Counted from the stretch's first letter, positions 16,205 to 24,793 are shown. The stretch is DNA of 64,000 nucleotides from an uncultured Pseudoteredinibacter sp. (GCF_947500695.1 NZ_CANMSS010000002.1:1-64000), one strand, 5' to 3'. The notes: generated by a model not told the origin, from the sequence alone. Translations and numbers: made by a program.

Positions 16205-16249
16205 GCTTATTAGTTTAATCACTGCCTAAGGGCTGATAAAAACAAGAAG

Positions 16250-16278
16250 GCCTGCTCATTTTAATGGGCAGGCTTTTT
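16250..16278 (+). terminator. Rho-independent terminator after alsS
   Basis: GCCTGC (16250-16255) pairs with GCAGGC (16268-16273) with further pairing inside (CATT/AATG), followed by TTTTTAG. Confidence 0.85.
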
Positions 16279-16290
16279 AGTATTCACAGC

Positions 16291-16342
16291 CTAACTTTCT
16301 TTATCGCTTAGCTTTCTTTATGGGCTAGCTTTCTTTATTAGC
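16291..16342. repeat. Three imperfect tandem copies around the stop codon of the AraC gene
   Basis: The units CTAACTTTCTTTATCG, CTTAGCTTTCTTTATGGG and CTAGCTTTCTTTATTAGC follow each other. Read on the minus strand, each contains AATAAAGAAAGCTAG or a variant, so the array repeats the last codons and stop of the gene at 16325. It may have grown by slippage. Confidence 0.7.
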
Positions 16343-17245
16343 CAATACTACGGGCAAGCATATAGTCACTAACATGCCGCCTTCCACGGGTTGCTGAACA
16401 GCAATCTCATCACAAAGAAAAGCTTCTTGATCTATTGCAAACTCGTTAAGCGATAGATAACGATAAATCGCTTCCCAAACCATTAGGTAACAAGCTTCTG
16501 ATTCAACCACGACCATTGCCTGCAAGTAATTTCGTTCAGGTACACAGTAGTTCGCCAAATCTTTATCGGCTTCATAGCCCCAATAGTAATGTACCGAGCT
16601 AGGATCTATGCAGGCATCCCAGGGCGAAAATACAAAAACTTTATCGCAACTCATCGGCAGATACTCTTTACAGGCCGTGTAAATTTGAGATACCGATTGA
16701 ATACTCGCTTCATGCAAATAGAAGTGGCGCTCAGGCCTTTGCTCGACAGTGATCTTGATGCTATCCAACAAGGAATTGTCTAGGCTTTCAGGGAAATCTG
16801 GATGAGGCTGCCCAAGCTTTGGCAACAAGGAATGCCAAACATTCGCGCTCTGCTCGCTACACAACTGCCTAACATCGGAAGCACTTAAGCCCAATACTCG
16901 GCGTAGAGCTTTTGCCAAAGCTTGCGAAGAGGAAAAGCCGGACTCTAAAGCCACTTCGGTTACGCTCTTAGCGCTGAGCTGCAATTGACTGAGAGCGTAT
17001 TGCAATCGAATTCTTCGCTGAAAGCTGCCAGGCCCCTCATTAAAAGCATTTTTAAACACATAATGAAAATGACTTGGTGATACCGCGCATTGCTGGGCTA
17101 GCCAGTTCCAGTCGATAGACTCGTTAAAGTTTTCACGAATCAAACGAGTTGCGGTGGCCATACGGCTTTGCCACTGGGGCTTTAAGCCACCCAATAGGTG
17201 GTTCTCAGCCCCAAGCTGCAGCGGTTTAACGCTTAATGTATTCAT
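16325..17245 (-). CDS. AraC-family regulator with C-terminal GyrI-like ligand domain
   Basis: 306 residues. Unlike most AraC proteins the DNA-binding domain is N-terminal: two helix-turn-helix units at about 45-135 (DWNWLAQQCAVSPSHFHYVFKNAFNEGPGSFQRRIRLQYAL and SVTEVALESGFSSSQALAKALRRVLGLSASDVR). Residues about 155-300 look like a GyrI/effector-binding domain (ITVEQRPERHFYLHEASIQSVSQIYTACKEYL... to GGMLVTICLPVV), which usually binds small hydrophobic or aromatic ligands. Its start overlaps the DUF1501 stop by four bases (ATGA), so it is translationally coupled and is probably the regulator of that operon (inference). The last codons lie in a small tandem repeat. Confidence 0.85.
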   Translation of the reverse strand: MNTLSVKPLQLGAENHLLGGLKPQWQSRMATATRLIRENFNESIDWNWLAQQCAVSPSHFHYVFKNAFNEGPGSFQRRIRLQYALSQLQLSAKSVTEVALESGFSSSQALAKALRRVLGLSASDVRQLCSEQSANVWHSLLPKLGQPHPDFPESLDNSLLDSIKITVEQRPERHFYLHEASIQSVSQIYTACKEYLPMSCDKVFVFSPWDACIDPSSVHYYWGYEADKDLANYCVPERNYLQAMVVVESEACYLMVWEAIYRYLSLNEFAIDQEAFLCDEIAVQQPVEGGMLVTICLPVVLANKES

Positions 17246-18651
17246 GAATTATTTAAGAGGTCTAGACGCGGCCAATCTTCACCGTTCGCGCTATCCGCTG
17301 CAAAGTTTTTCAAATTAGGAAACAACTTAGGAACGTCACTTTCCTGCACACCAAACCACATGGATAGCTGGGCGAACAGTACATCGGTTGGCAAAGTCGG
17401 TATTAGCACACCGCCACCTACATCGAGCGGGTTTTTGTCACCCAGGGATAGCGCGGGGTAATCTCCCAGCACCTGCCCGCCTTTAACGGCATCACCCATT
17501 ACCATACAGTGACCACCCCAGCCGTGATCGCTACCATTGCCGTTTGACGTCAATGTACGGCCAAAGTCAGAACCGGTAAAACATAAAACGTTCTCTGACA
17601 AGCCAAGCAAGTCTATAGCCTGCTGGAATTCACCCATAGCTTTACTCAACACTCGCAACATACGAGCCAGGCTGTTTAACAAATCATCGTGATGATCCCA
17701 GCCAATATAGCGCAAGAAGTAAGTCTGCTGAGGCAAGCCCAGCTCTTCAGCCGCCGCTATACTTTGCGCGACTTTCGCTAACTGCTTAGAAAGATCGTTA
17801 TCGCTAAATTCAATAGGTAGGCTAATCTTTTCTACGGCATCGCGATATTTGCGATGCTGAAGCTGCGCCTCACGAGTAATCGAAAGGTAGCTTTGCTTAA
17901 AAGGATCGCCAGCATAAGAAGTATTCAATACCGTTTCAAAACTGCGCAAGATGGCGCGGTTTAGATCACTTTCTTCTTCATTAACAACCAAACCAACACT
18001 GCCAGACCCCGTAATGGAATAGTGAGTGCTACGCTGGCCGTTTTGCATAATATTGGAACCCGCCAATGAGATATTCATTGGAATTTGATCGGCCTTTTTA
18101 TCGAGCTGTAAGGCATCTGCAAAATAACCAAACCAACCTTGCTGCACGCGCAGATCGGGCCTTGAAGTCTGCCAGTGTTTAAATTGATCAGCGTGGGACA
18201 GCAAACCTAGCGGCACACGTGCGCTGCGATCTAAAAAAGCTTGTTTGTTCACCGGCTCAATGAGAGGTGCGATATTGGCCACGAACGATAATTTTTCTTG
18301 CCCAAACAACTCTGCCACTTCAGGCATAGATGGATGCAAAGCAAACTCTCGTCCTTCTTTATCGGCAAAGCCTTGCAAGGGCAGCAAGCTATCTTTTGCT
18401 AATGCAAGATTTGCGCGGGTTTTGGCATATTCACTGTAGTGTTTGGCTGAGTGTGGCACCAGCATATTAAAACTGTCGTTACCGCCATCCAGCATGATGC
18501 ACACGAGAGCACGCTTTTGCTTATCAATATTTAACGGCGGAACATTTTGAGTATTTACCTTAGGCAGCGAGAAACTTGGCGCACTGGCCGCGGCCAAACT
18601 GGCAGCCATACTGCCCTGAACAAACTTGCGACGCGTTAGATTCTTTAACAT
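17242..18651 (-). CDS. DUF1501 family protein, Tat-exported
   Basis: 469 residues. The N-terminus MLKNLTRRKFVQGSMAASLAAASAPSF is a twin-arginine signal (TRRKFVQG) and predicts periplasmic export of a folded, probably metal-containing protein. The body fits DUF1501, a sulfatase/alkaline-phosphatase-like fold: KRALVCIMLDGGNDSFNMLVP near the start, GWDHHDDLLNSLARMLRVLSKAM, then SDFGRTLTSNGNGSDHGWGGHCMVMGDAVKGG, the family signature near residue 370. Function unknown; the family almost always sits next to DUF1800. One base separates it from the upstream DUF1800 gene. Confidence 0.9.
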   Translation of the reverse strand: MLKNLTRRKFVQGSMAASLAAASAPSFSLPKVNTQNVPPLNIDKQKRALVCIMLDGGNDSFNMLVPHSAKHYSEYAKTRANLALAKDSLLPLQGFADKEGREFALHPSMPEVAELFGQEKLSFVANIAPLIEPVNKQAFLDRSARVPLGLLSHADQFKHWQTSRPDLRVQQGWFGYFADALQLDKKADQIPMNISLAGSNIMQNGQRSTHYSITGSGSVGLVVNEEESDLNRAILRSFETVLNTSYAGDPFKQSYLSITREAQLQHRKYRDAVEKISLPIEFSDNDLSKQLAKVAQSIAAAEELGLPQQTYFLRYIGWDHHDDLLNSLARMLRVLSKAMGEFQQAIDLLGLSENVLCFTGSDFGRTLTSNGNGSDHGWGGHCMVMGDAVKGGQVLGDYPALSLGDKNPLDVGGGVLIPTLPTDVLFAQLSMWFGVQESDVPKLFPNLKNFAADSANGEDWPRLDLLNNS

Positions 18652-18652
18652 C

Positions 18653-20422
18653 TTACACCTCCAACACGGTGAATTCTGGTGAAATGGTCAGCATAAAGAC
18701 AATCGTTTGCACTACCCACTTCGGATTGTCACGATAGGCTTGGAAAGCTCTTTTAATGGCTGGTTTTATTTCAGGGTTTGTCTTACCTAAAAGCAACTGG
18801 CTCATATCATCGATGAGCTGATCGTGATTACGAGGGTTTCTCGCGAGTCGAATTTGCTCGCTAAAATCTAGTCTTAGCTTATTAAAGGCGTCAGCATTCA
18901 GCACATCGGTATTAAACTCCGGTGCATTCTGGATGCCATCGCTCTCATTGATGCGTGTGCTCACCGCTGGCATGTATTCGCCAAAGAACCAGTAATACAT
19001 CAAGTTCACATAGGCAATAGAAGTGGCCGAAGTATGAATTTCGAATTCAGGTGCAACTTCGCCAATCTCTTTTAGCATGCCCTGAGGAACAAAGTCGGGC
19101 TTGTAGAAATTAAAAACCGTAGGTGCCGATACTGGGTGTTGCTGCACGGCTTCTTGAATATCATCACCAATCAACCACATATAACCACTGCGGTTATGGG
19201 CATTAAAAGCACGCAGAATTTGAGTGATGCGCATTAGCGGTGACTTTAATTTTTGCGACTGTAACTTACGCCCGCCTTCTTCGCGCTGTGCGGGATACTC
19301 GGTATCATTTACAGCGTTATATAGCGGGTATCGCAACACTTCATGCACCGTGGCTGCCAAATCACCGCGTGGGCCAAACTTCTCAGCAACAGCAGCAATA
19401 TATTCCGGCGACGGATTAGAAGTGACCATTTGCTGAATCAGATGCTTAGCCACAAACGGAGCCGTATTTGGATGGGCAACTAATCGATCCACAACTTGGC
19501 GAACTTCTTCCTCGACGGTTTGCCCACCAGGCAGATTAATAAAGCCATCTAGTAGCTCTTTGGGCTTTCTATCGTGATGACTCTCATGGCCAATCATGGG
19601 CTCACGCATATTTACAAATGGCACAGTTTTGTAGGTGGTTTCTACACCATCATTAAAACCTACAGGATAGCCATTGTAGTCTTTCGACCAATAGCTTGTG
19701 GTCCACTCATGCTGATAAGTACTGGCCGTCAAGCCAGTAAAAACCCTGGCTAGCTCTCGAATATCACGATTGTGATAGCTAGGAATACTTTCGCCATTTT
19801 CATTCAGCTGCAGGCTACCGTCTTGGTTCAACATAAATAAGCCGATAGAAAACAATTGCATGATTTCACGAGCATAGTTTTCATCGGGGTGAATATTTTT
19901 CGCCGGAATCGCCTTCTGGTTGTTCATATGGGAGAGATACACGCCCATACAAGGGTGCATCGATACCTGATACAAAAGATCGGCATAGCTACCAAAGGCA
20001 TTGTCGTAAATCAGATCGTAGAAGCTCGCCATACCAATAGAATCGAGCTCAAGTGAAGAGTTATCGGAAATAACCAAGACTTCACTTAGAGCTTGGGCAA
20101 CACGCTGACGCAAAAGGTGTTTATTCTCGCTGAGCGCGTCTTGCCACCATGCCATATGGAAATACCATTTGTAGGGCAACGCCGGATTATTACCTTCGCC
20201 ATTGATGGCTGCCTTACCGTGGGTATTAAGCAGCTCGCGGCGGAAGAAGCGCCAGATTTTTTTGGTGCTGCGCTGAAACTTGCCTTTCTTAGGGGCCTTA
20301 ATGCCCAACTGCCATTCCAACCAGGCCTCTGGCCCCATGCTGGCGAGCTGTTCAATCGAGGACTTATTACCCCCCAAGCTGGCCTGCATCATAAATCGGC
20401 TGGCTTGATTTACTGTGCCCAT
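18653..20422 (-). CDS. DUF1800 family protein
   Basis: 589 residues from ATG 20422 (GAGGT at a good distance). DUF1800 hallmarks: QASRFMMQASLGGNKSSIEQLASMGPEAWLEWQLG at the start, WYFHMAWWQDALSENKHLLRQRVAQALSEVLVIS, NYAREIMQLFSIGLFMLNQDGSLQLNENGESIPSYHNRDIRELARVFTGLTA, and SAPTVFNFYKPDFVPQG. No signal peptide is evident at this start, although the partner DUF1501 protein has a Tat signal; co-export of a complex is possible (inference). First gene of the three-gene operon ending with the AraC regulator. Confidence 0.9.
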   Translation of the reverse strand: MGTVNQASRFMMQASLGGNKSSIEQLASMGPEAWLEWQLGIKAPKKGKFQRSTKKIWRFFRRELLNTHGKAAINGEGNNPALPYKWYFHMAWWQDALSENKHLLRQRVAQALSEVLVISDNSSLELDSIGMASFYDLIYDNAFGSYADLLYQVSMHPCMGVYLSHMNNQKAIPAKNIHPDENYAREIMQLFSIGLFMLNQDGSLQLNENGESIPSYHNRDIRELARVFTGLTASTYQHEWTTSYWSKDYNGYPVGFNDGVETTYKTVPFVNMREPMIGHESHHDRKPKELLDGFINLPGGQTVEEEVRQVVDRLVAHPNTAPFVAKHLIQQMVTSNPSPEYIAAVAEKFGPRGDLAATVHEVLRYPLYNAVNDTEYPAQREEGGRKLQSQKLKSPLMRITQILRAFNAHNRSGYMWLIGDDIQEAVQQHPVSAPTVFNFYKPDFVPQGMLKEIGEVAPEFEIHTSATSIAYVNLMYYWFFGEYMPAVSTRINESDGIQNAPEFNTDVLNADAFNKLRLDFSEQIRLARNPRNHDQLIDDMSQLLLGKTNPEIKPAIKRAFQAYRDNPKWVVQTIVFMLTISPEFTVLEV

Positions 20423-20723
20423 AAAGCTTACCTCACTGGCTAAATTGTGTTCTTTCTAATAGCTCTTACAAGACAAGCTTGCTAAGGCTAGAAGTTGTAG
20501 AAACACTGTAAACAGCAACGACAAGCTACACGTGTCTGGAATTACGGAAGATCATTCGGCTTCAGTTTGGGACGGATAGATTGCAACATTGATCAAAAAG
20601 CAGTCAACACTAAGGAATGTCTTAAATTCACAAGGGATTGGCTGAATTTCATAAGCAACTATAGAACCACCGGACAGCTAAATAGCTAAACTCTCAGCAT
20701 CTAGAGTTTATATAGAGGTAAAC

Positions 20724-21500
20724 ATGAATTATCGATATCTATTAATTGTCCTACTGGGATCTTGTAAGCTGTTAAGCAGCTCTTCGGCAGTTGCTAGCGA
20801 GGAATACTATGGCCTCAGCCTACAATGGAAAATGGATTCGGATATAAGTCTTTTGCCAGACACCCTAAAACTAGAGGCCGCTAAATACGAATATCGAGAT
20901 ATAGAATCTACCCAGCAATTTGCTGAAACGCGCCAAATCAATGGCGAACTGACGAGCAATACGGACGCAATAATCATTAGTGAAACCGATATATCTGAGC
21001 TCGGCTTAGGCGGCGGTCTTATTCCTGGAGACGAAGTCCTTTTCTCTTTCTACGCAGCAGGTGCCAGCGAAGAGTCCACCAAAACAACTACTAGCCACTT
21101 TAGTAGCGACCGCTTTAACTCATACGGCTTAGCCTTTTATATCCCCCTTAACAAGCACTGGAAGCAGCCCACTTTTGCAATATTTGGCGGATACGGTGAG
21201 GTGGATCTCTATGGCAAATTAGGACTGTCATATGACTTTCATCAACAAAGCTTTGGCGTGCCTGTTAGCCTGGTGGCAAAAGAGCATATTGAAGTGGAAA
21301 TTCAGGACCTTAAGAATTGGCAAGATAGGCTATTTATTGGGTTCGGCCATAACAACAAATTAAAGGCTCTAGATACTACAACTGTCGAGACCAGTAAAAG
21401 TATGCGAGCATTATGTGATGACTCAACTCATAATTTCTATATGCTGCAAGGTGTTAACAATAACAGCAAAAGCTTTAGCTTTTGTTATCCCCAACAGTAG
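20724..21500 (+). CDS. Exported protein of unknown function, beta-rich
   Basis: 258 residues from ATG 20724 (TAGAGGT upstream). The N-terminal 24 residues (NYRYLLIVLLGSCKLLSSSSAVAS) are a signal peptide; the Cys 14 context is not a good lipobox. The mature region reads like an outer-membrane beta-barrel or porin-type chain: alternating strands such as YYGLSLQWKMDSD, SYGLAFYIPLNKHWKQPTFAIFGGYGEVDLYGKLGLSYDF. It is not recognisable as a family. Two C-terminal cysteines. Monocistronic, with about 280 untranslated bases upstream shared with the divergent DUF1800 operon. Confidence 0.65.
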   Translation: MNYRYLLIVLLGSCKLLSSSSAVASEEYYGLSLQWKMDSDISLLPDTLKLEAAKYEYRDIESTQQFAETRQINGELTSNTDAIIISETDISELGLGGGLIPGDEVLFSFYAAGASEESTKTTTSHFSSDRFNSYGLAFYIPLNKHWKQPTFAIFGGYGEVDLYGKLGLSYDFHQQSFGVPVSLVAKEHIEVEIQDLKNWQDRLFIGFGHNNKLKALDTTTVETSKSMRALCDDSTHNFYMLQGVNNNSKSFSFCYPQQ

Positions 21501-21507
21501 TAGTGAG

Positions 21508-21822
21508 TTAAGGCGCGGCGTGGCCACACTGCCAGCACAGCTCAAAGCTGGCATCGTTTTCCTCGCCGCATTCATGGCAGATCCAGGTCTGCCCATCATC
21601 GGCCGACTGCTGGGCGAGAATAGAATCCACTATAGCTTTGGCTTTTGGGTAGTCATCTGGGTTTTTAACCCAAAGTTCTGGCCAAGTCTCAAAATGCGGC
21701 ACTTCACCACTACCGGCGCCAAGGTGCTCATTTTTCATGACGGTTTCGATACCCTCAGCCTCGACAAGGTTGCGGATATTATTGAGTACAAAGCCGTTTT
21801 CTTGGGTGTGAAGTAGTTTCAT
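21508..21822 (-). CDS. DUF2007 protein with C-terminal zinc ribbon
   Basis: 104 residues. N-terminal DUF2007 'putative signal transducing' domain: MKLLHTQENGFVLNNIRNLVEAEGIETVMKNEHLGAGSGEVPHFETWPELWVKNPDDYPKAKAIVDSIL. A RanBP2-like zinc ribbon follows at about 80-101: WICHECGEENDASFELCWQCG, with four cysteines (CxxC...CxxC). Cytosolic. Short gene, convergent with the gene ending at 21500. Role unknown; the zinc ribbon may bind nucleic acid or protein. Confidence 0.85.
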   Translation of the reverse strand: MKLLHTQENGFVLNNIRNLVEAEGIETVMKNEHLGAGSGEVPHFETWPELWVKNPDDYPKAKAIVDSILAQQSADDGQTWICHECGEENDASFELCWQCGHAAP

Positions 21823-21912
21823 TATAAGGCCCCACCATTGAAGCAGCCTAAGGCTGCGGTCGAATCATAGACACACATTAACAGGCTATACCTGCACTGC
21901 CAATCCAACCAT

Positions 21913-21956
21913 AGCCTTAAGCGGCACCATTAAGAGCCTTAAGCGCTACTATTAAG
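21913..21956. repeat. Two tandem 22-bp repeats
   Basis: AGCCTTAAGCGGCACCATTA then AGCCTTAAGCGCTACTATTA, each followed by AG. They differ at 3 of 22 bases and lie directly downstream of the signalling operon, five bases from its last stop codon. Could be a regulatory or terminator-like element. Confidence 0.75.
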
Positions 21957-21960
21957 AACC

Positions 21961-22710
21961 TCAATCACTGACTAGCGTGCTCATCAGGTCGATCATAAAT
22001 TCAACTTCTTCCTGATCAGGAATACGCCACCCCTTGCTATCGAGATCGTCAAGCACTCTTGGGCCATTCTCTTTTTCAGCCATGTTCTCAAGCAACTCTT
22101 GCAGGGTATCCTTGTGAGCGATTGCGCGAGGGCTCAGCAAAAAACTATGGGAAATCAATTGAATGTGGCTGCGTACCAATGGGCGCAATTGACTTTGAAT
22201 CAACTTACTCAGCCTGTCATAAGCATCAGCTAAGAAGAAGCCCGCCTGGGAATCTTTCTTCATCAAAGACTTAGCGACTAAAGGATAAGAACCATAGCTC
22301 TGCAACTGGCTATTCGCCGAATCGATATTGGCAGGCTCCAACATAATCATGCCGATGGTTCTAACATCAGGATCAGCCGTGGTGGCGATATTAATGCCTG
22401 GGGTCAGATCTTCAATTTTTTCAGCGCTATTTTCTATCGAAGTGGCAATCACTACCTCATCAGCTTGCTGCGCCGGCCGTGCTAGCGGAATAAACCCTTT
22501 ATCGCGCACTAGATTGGCGCTGTCATAAGCATTGGCATAGATCAGGTCGACAGTTTCTGCATCGATAGCACTGTGCAACTCTTCATAGCTTTCATAGACA
22601 TCGAAGTGGCTAGCTAGCCCTGTCTGACGTTGCAGCCAAGTGTTAAAGATATGCCAGCCAGCTAATTTCTCTGGCGGGAAATCTGGGCTTACGGTGAGTT
22701 TTAGCTTCAT
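21961..22710 (-). CDS. Cytoplasmic PhnD/SsuA-type periplasmic-binding-fold protein (last gene of GTPase operon)
   Basis: 249 residues. The fold resembles phosphate/phosphonate-binding PhnD-like substrate proteins: LTVSPDFPPEKLAGWHIFNTWLQRQTG, YESYEELHSAIDAETVDLIYANAYDSANLVRDKGFIPLARP, ADEVVIATSIENSAEKIEDLTPGINIATTADPDVRTIGMIMLEPANI. It has no signal peptide, so it should stay in the cytoplasm; that is unusual for this fold and suggests a ligand-sensing rather than transport role. Its start overlaps the stop of the PAS gene by four bases, so the two are translationally coupled. It is the seventh gene of the operon that starts near 26854. Confidence 0.75.
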   Translation of the reverse strand: MKLKLTVSPDFPPEKLAGWHIFNTWLQRQTGLASHFDVYESYEELHSAIDAETVDLIYANAYDSANLVRDKGFIPLARPAQQADEVVIATSIENSAEKIEDLTPGINIATTADPDVRTIGMIMLEPANIDSANSQLQSYGSYPLVAKSLMKKDSQAGFFLADAYDRLSKLIQSQLRPLVRSHIQLISHSFLLSPRAIAHKDTLQELLENMAEKENGPRVLDDLDSKGWRIPDQEEVEFMIDLMSTLVSD

Positions 22711-23198
22711 GAATTCACCTCAGCTTTTTTCATTTCCACATACAAGGCTTGCGCTTCGTTTACTCTATCGCGTGAAGGCTTACGACGCACAGAAGTAAAT
22801 CCTTTTATCACTCCGGCACGCTTATTAGGCACTACGGTGGCATAGACCCAATAGTAGCGACCATCTTTGCGCAAGTTTTTAATATAGCCCGCCCACTTCT
22901 CACCACCTTGTACGGTGTTCCACATATCCGCAAAAGCGGCCTTGGGAATATCCGGGTGGCGTAAAATGCTATGAGGCTGACCAATTAATTCGGCTTCGCT
23001 ATAGCCCGACATATCCACAAAGGAATCGTTGCAATGCGTAATAACACCTTCGGTGTCCGTACTTGAAACAATTAACTTTCCATCTGGGTAAGGCACTTCT
23101 TCATCACAAAGAAAAATTCGACGTTCACTGCCATCATATAAACGGATGCGCTGCTCTGTGCAATTGGGCGCGACATCATTTGGCTGCATATCATTCAT
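22707..23198 (-). CDS. Aer-like PAS domain protein
   Basis: 163 residues and essentially one PAS domain (about 38-145). The segment GKLIVSSTDTEGVITHCNDSFVDMSGYSEAELIGQPHSILRHPDIPKAAFADMWNTVQGGEKWAGYIKNLRKDGRYYWVYATVVP is very close to the PAS of aerotaxis receptor Aer, which holds FAD and senses redox/oxygen state. There is no transmembrane or signalling domain, so it must act on a partner. It has a 15-base gap from the roadblock gene upstream and is coupled to the binding-fold gene downstream, implying one complex. FAD binding is inferred from family, not shown. Confidence 0.85.
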   Translation of the reverse strand: MNDMQPNDVAPNCTEQRIRLYDGSERRIFLCDEEVPYPDGKLIVSSTDTEGVITHCNDSFVDMSGYSEAELIGQPHSILRHPDIPKAAFADMWNTVQGGEKWAGYIKNLRKDGRYYWVYATVVPNKRAGVIKGFTSVRRKPSRDRVNEAQALYVEMKKAEVNS

Positions 23199-23213
23199 AG
23201 CAAAGACCTCTGA

Positions 23214-23576
23214 TTAAAGAAGTTGTGCAATGCTGTCGGCAGCACGCTTCACATCCAGGAAGATTAAGCCTAACTTTGCATGTGGCTTGGCAATAACTGT
23301 TACCACCGCCTCACTGCCAGCCGCAATCATTAGAACATAGCCGTTATTACCCTTAACCAAAACCTGCTCTAAATCACCGCGGCCCAGTTCTTTGGCGGTA
23401 CGATCACCTAGCGAAAGCATGGCAGCACTCATTGCCCCTACTCGATCTTCGTCCATGTCGGCAGTTAGTTTAGAGGCCATCATCAAACCATCGGTAGAAA
23501 CAATACCGGATGCTTCAATATCGGCCGAAGTACCATTAAGGTCGCTTAAAATGGAATCAATCATGTCAGAACGCAT
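23214..23576 (-). CDS. Roadblock/LC7 domain protein
   Basis: 120 residues: the whole protein is a roadblock/longin-like domain (about 8-100). Residues DMIDSILSDLNGTSADIEASGIVSTDGLMMASKLTADMDEDRVGAMSAAMLSLGDRTAKELGRGDLEQVLVKGNNGYVLMIAAGSEAVVTVIAKPHAKLGLIFLDVKRAADSIAQLL follow the family order. Such proteins (for example MglB) are dimeric partners or GTPase-activating proteins of small GTPases. The neighbours are a GTPase and a second roadblock-like protein, which fits. The 28-base gap upstream is the largest in the operon. Confidence 0.9.
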   Translation of the reverse strand: MRSDMIDSILSDLNGTSADIEASGIVSTDGLMMASKLTADMDEDRVGAMSAAMLSLGDRTAKELGRGDLEQVLVKGNNGYVLMIAAGSEAVVTVIAKPHAKLGLIFLDVKRAADSIAQLL

Positions 23577-23604
23577 AAGACATCACCTTTAAAAATTAAA
23601 AAAA

Positions 23605-24237
23605 TTAGGAGTAGCGAATGCTGAGCAAAGTCAGCAGTCGAACAAAATCAGGATGGTTTAAACGCGGGTGCTCACTAATACACAGCGCGAATCGCTCACT
23701 GCCAATATACAGCGGCCAAAAACCTAGGCGACTACTGCCTAAGCTGTCCATTAGCCCCCAGCTGCTTAGATCTAAATTAAGGTTGCCGCTAATTAGGCCA
23801 TGGTGACGTTCATGCAAATTGGCGATATCCGCACTTAAGGCCGCTAGCTCGGCGGCTGTTTCATGGGCGTAGCCAGCACTGGCGATATACAAACCTTCGC
23901 TATTCGATAAAATAACTTTGCCTTCGCTACTGAGATTCGGAAGGATTTCATTTAAGGCCTGTTCTAGATTTTGAAACTCAATATCACCGGCTTCTTCACT
24001 GCCCTCTAACCAGCCTAATTGCTGGGACTGGTAGAGCAGATCAAAACACTGTTCCGGATTATCCTGCTGACACCACTGCAACAACTTTGCCTCATCGATA
24101 GTTTCTCGCGCCGAATTCTTTAGTAATGCACGCAGTAAAATTCTCGAAGGGTTTTCGTCCGGGCTCGATACTGCATAGTATGCGCCACTATTGGTCACTC
24201 TAGGATAAAGGCCTTCGTGAAGCTCAAATTCAGACAT
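23605..24237 (-). CDS. Second, divergent roadblock-like protein with N-terminal helical module
   Basis: 210 residues. The first 80 residues look like a small helical (possibly winged-helix) module: ILLRALLKNSARETIDEAKLLQWCQQDNPEQCFDLLYQSQQLGWLEG. Residues about 90-200 can be laid on a roadblock/longin fold: EQALNEILPNLSSEGKVILSNSEGLYIASAGYAHETAAELAALSADIANLHERHHGLISGNLNLDLSSWGL. The gene overlaps the GTPase gene by eight bases. I infer a GTPase-binding partner distinct from the canonical roadblock protein next door. Similarity is weak enough that other folds remain possible. Confidence 0.7.
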   Translation of the reverse strand: MSEFELHEGLYPRVTNSGAYYAVSSPDENPSRILLRALLKNSARETIDEAKLLQWCQQDNPEQCFDLLYQSQQLGWLEGSEEAGDIEFQNLEQALNEILPNLSSEGKVILSNSEGLYIASAGYAHETAAELAALSADIANLHERHHGLISGNLNLDLSSWGLMDSLGSSRLGFWPLYIGSERFALCISEHPRLNHPDFVRLLTLLSIRYS

Positions 24238-24793
24238 GTTGTTTACTCAATTCTGTGTCCAGGCTAAATAGCAGCGCCTCTAGCAACATAGCGACATCCT
24301 CTTTTAGGCGCGCATCGGTTTCGAATATAGGCACCACAGGACTCAAACCATGCTTCTTGGCCAATTCAGCGTAGCGCTCATGGTATTGATCCAAGTTCGG
24401 TTCAGCGTTTTGGTCTAATTTGCTCACACCAATGACCAAACCTGTCTTGGCGATAAAGTCTCTGAACTTCGCGATAAAGAAATCTAAATCAGCCAGGGGC
24501 TGCTTTGCAGAATTGTTGATCAACAACACCAAGCCAATACCTCCGCGAGCCAGAATATCCCACATAAAGTCGAAGCGCTCTTGGCCCGGCGTGCCATATA
24601 GATGAATTTTCTGTCCACCCTCAAGCTTAATCACACCGTAATCCATCGCTACCGTGGTGCTGCTCTTAGTGCTATTGGTCATATCACTGGCACTTTCATC
24701 AGTGCTGACATGCATCACATCGCTAATGGCTTTAATCGCCGTGGTCTTACCAGCCGCTACCGGCCCAGTAATAATAATTTTATGATCGATCAT
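24230..24793 (-). CDS. Ras-like small GTPase (MglA/Arf-type) of the signalling operon
   Basis: 187 residues, a stand-alone GTPase. P-loop GPVAAGKT (10-17), G3 region LYGTPGQERFDFMW (65-78; Gln 71 sits at the Ras Gln 61 position), G4 SKLD (124-127, a variant of NKxD). Switch I is the acidic stretch STDESASDMTNSTKSSTTVAMDYG. The family resembles bacterial MglA-like and conservon GTPases rather than translation GTPases. It lies between the receiver-like gene (six-base gap) and the second roadblock-like gene (eight-base overlap). It is probably the switch at the centre of the operon (inference). No membrane anchor is seen. Confidence 0.88.
   Translation of the reverse strand: MIDHKIIITGPVAAGKTTAIKAISDVMHVSTDESASDMTNSTKSSTTVAMDYGVIKLEGGQKIHLYGTPGQERFDFMWDILARGGIGLVLLINNSAKQPLADLDFFIAKFRDFIAKTGLVIGVSKLDQNAEPNLDQYHERYAELAKKHGLSPVVPIFETDARLKEDVAMLLEALLFSLDTELSKQHV

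Noticed and set aside
21415..21816. 133-codon plus-strand frame after the exported protein
   Set aside because: It is antisense to the DUF2007/zinc-ribbon gene, whose cysteine pattern is convincing, and overlaps the end of the previous gene.
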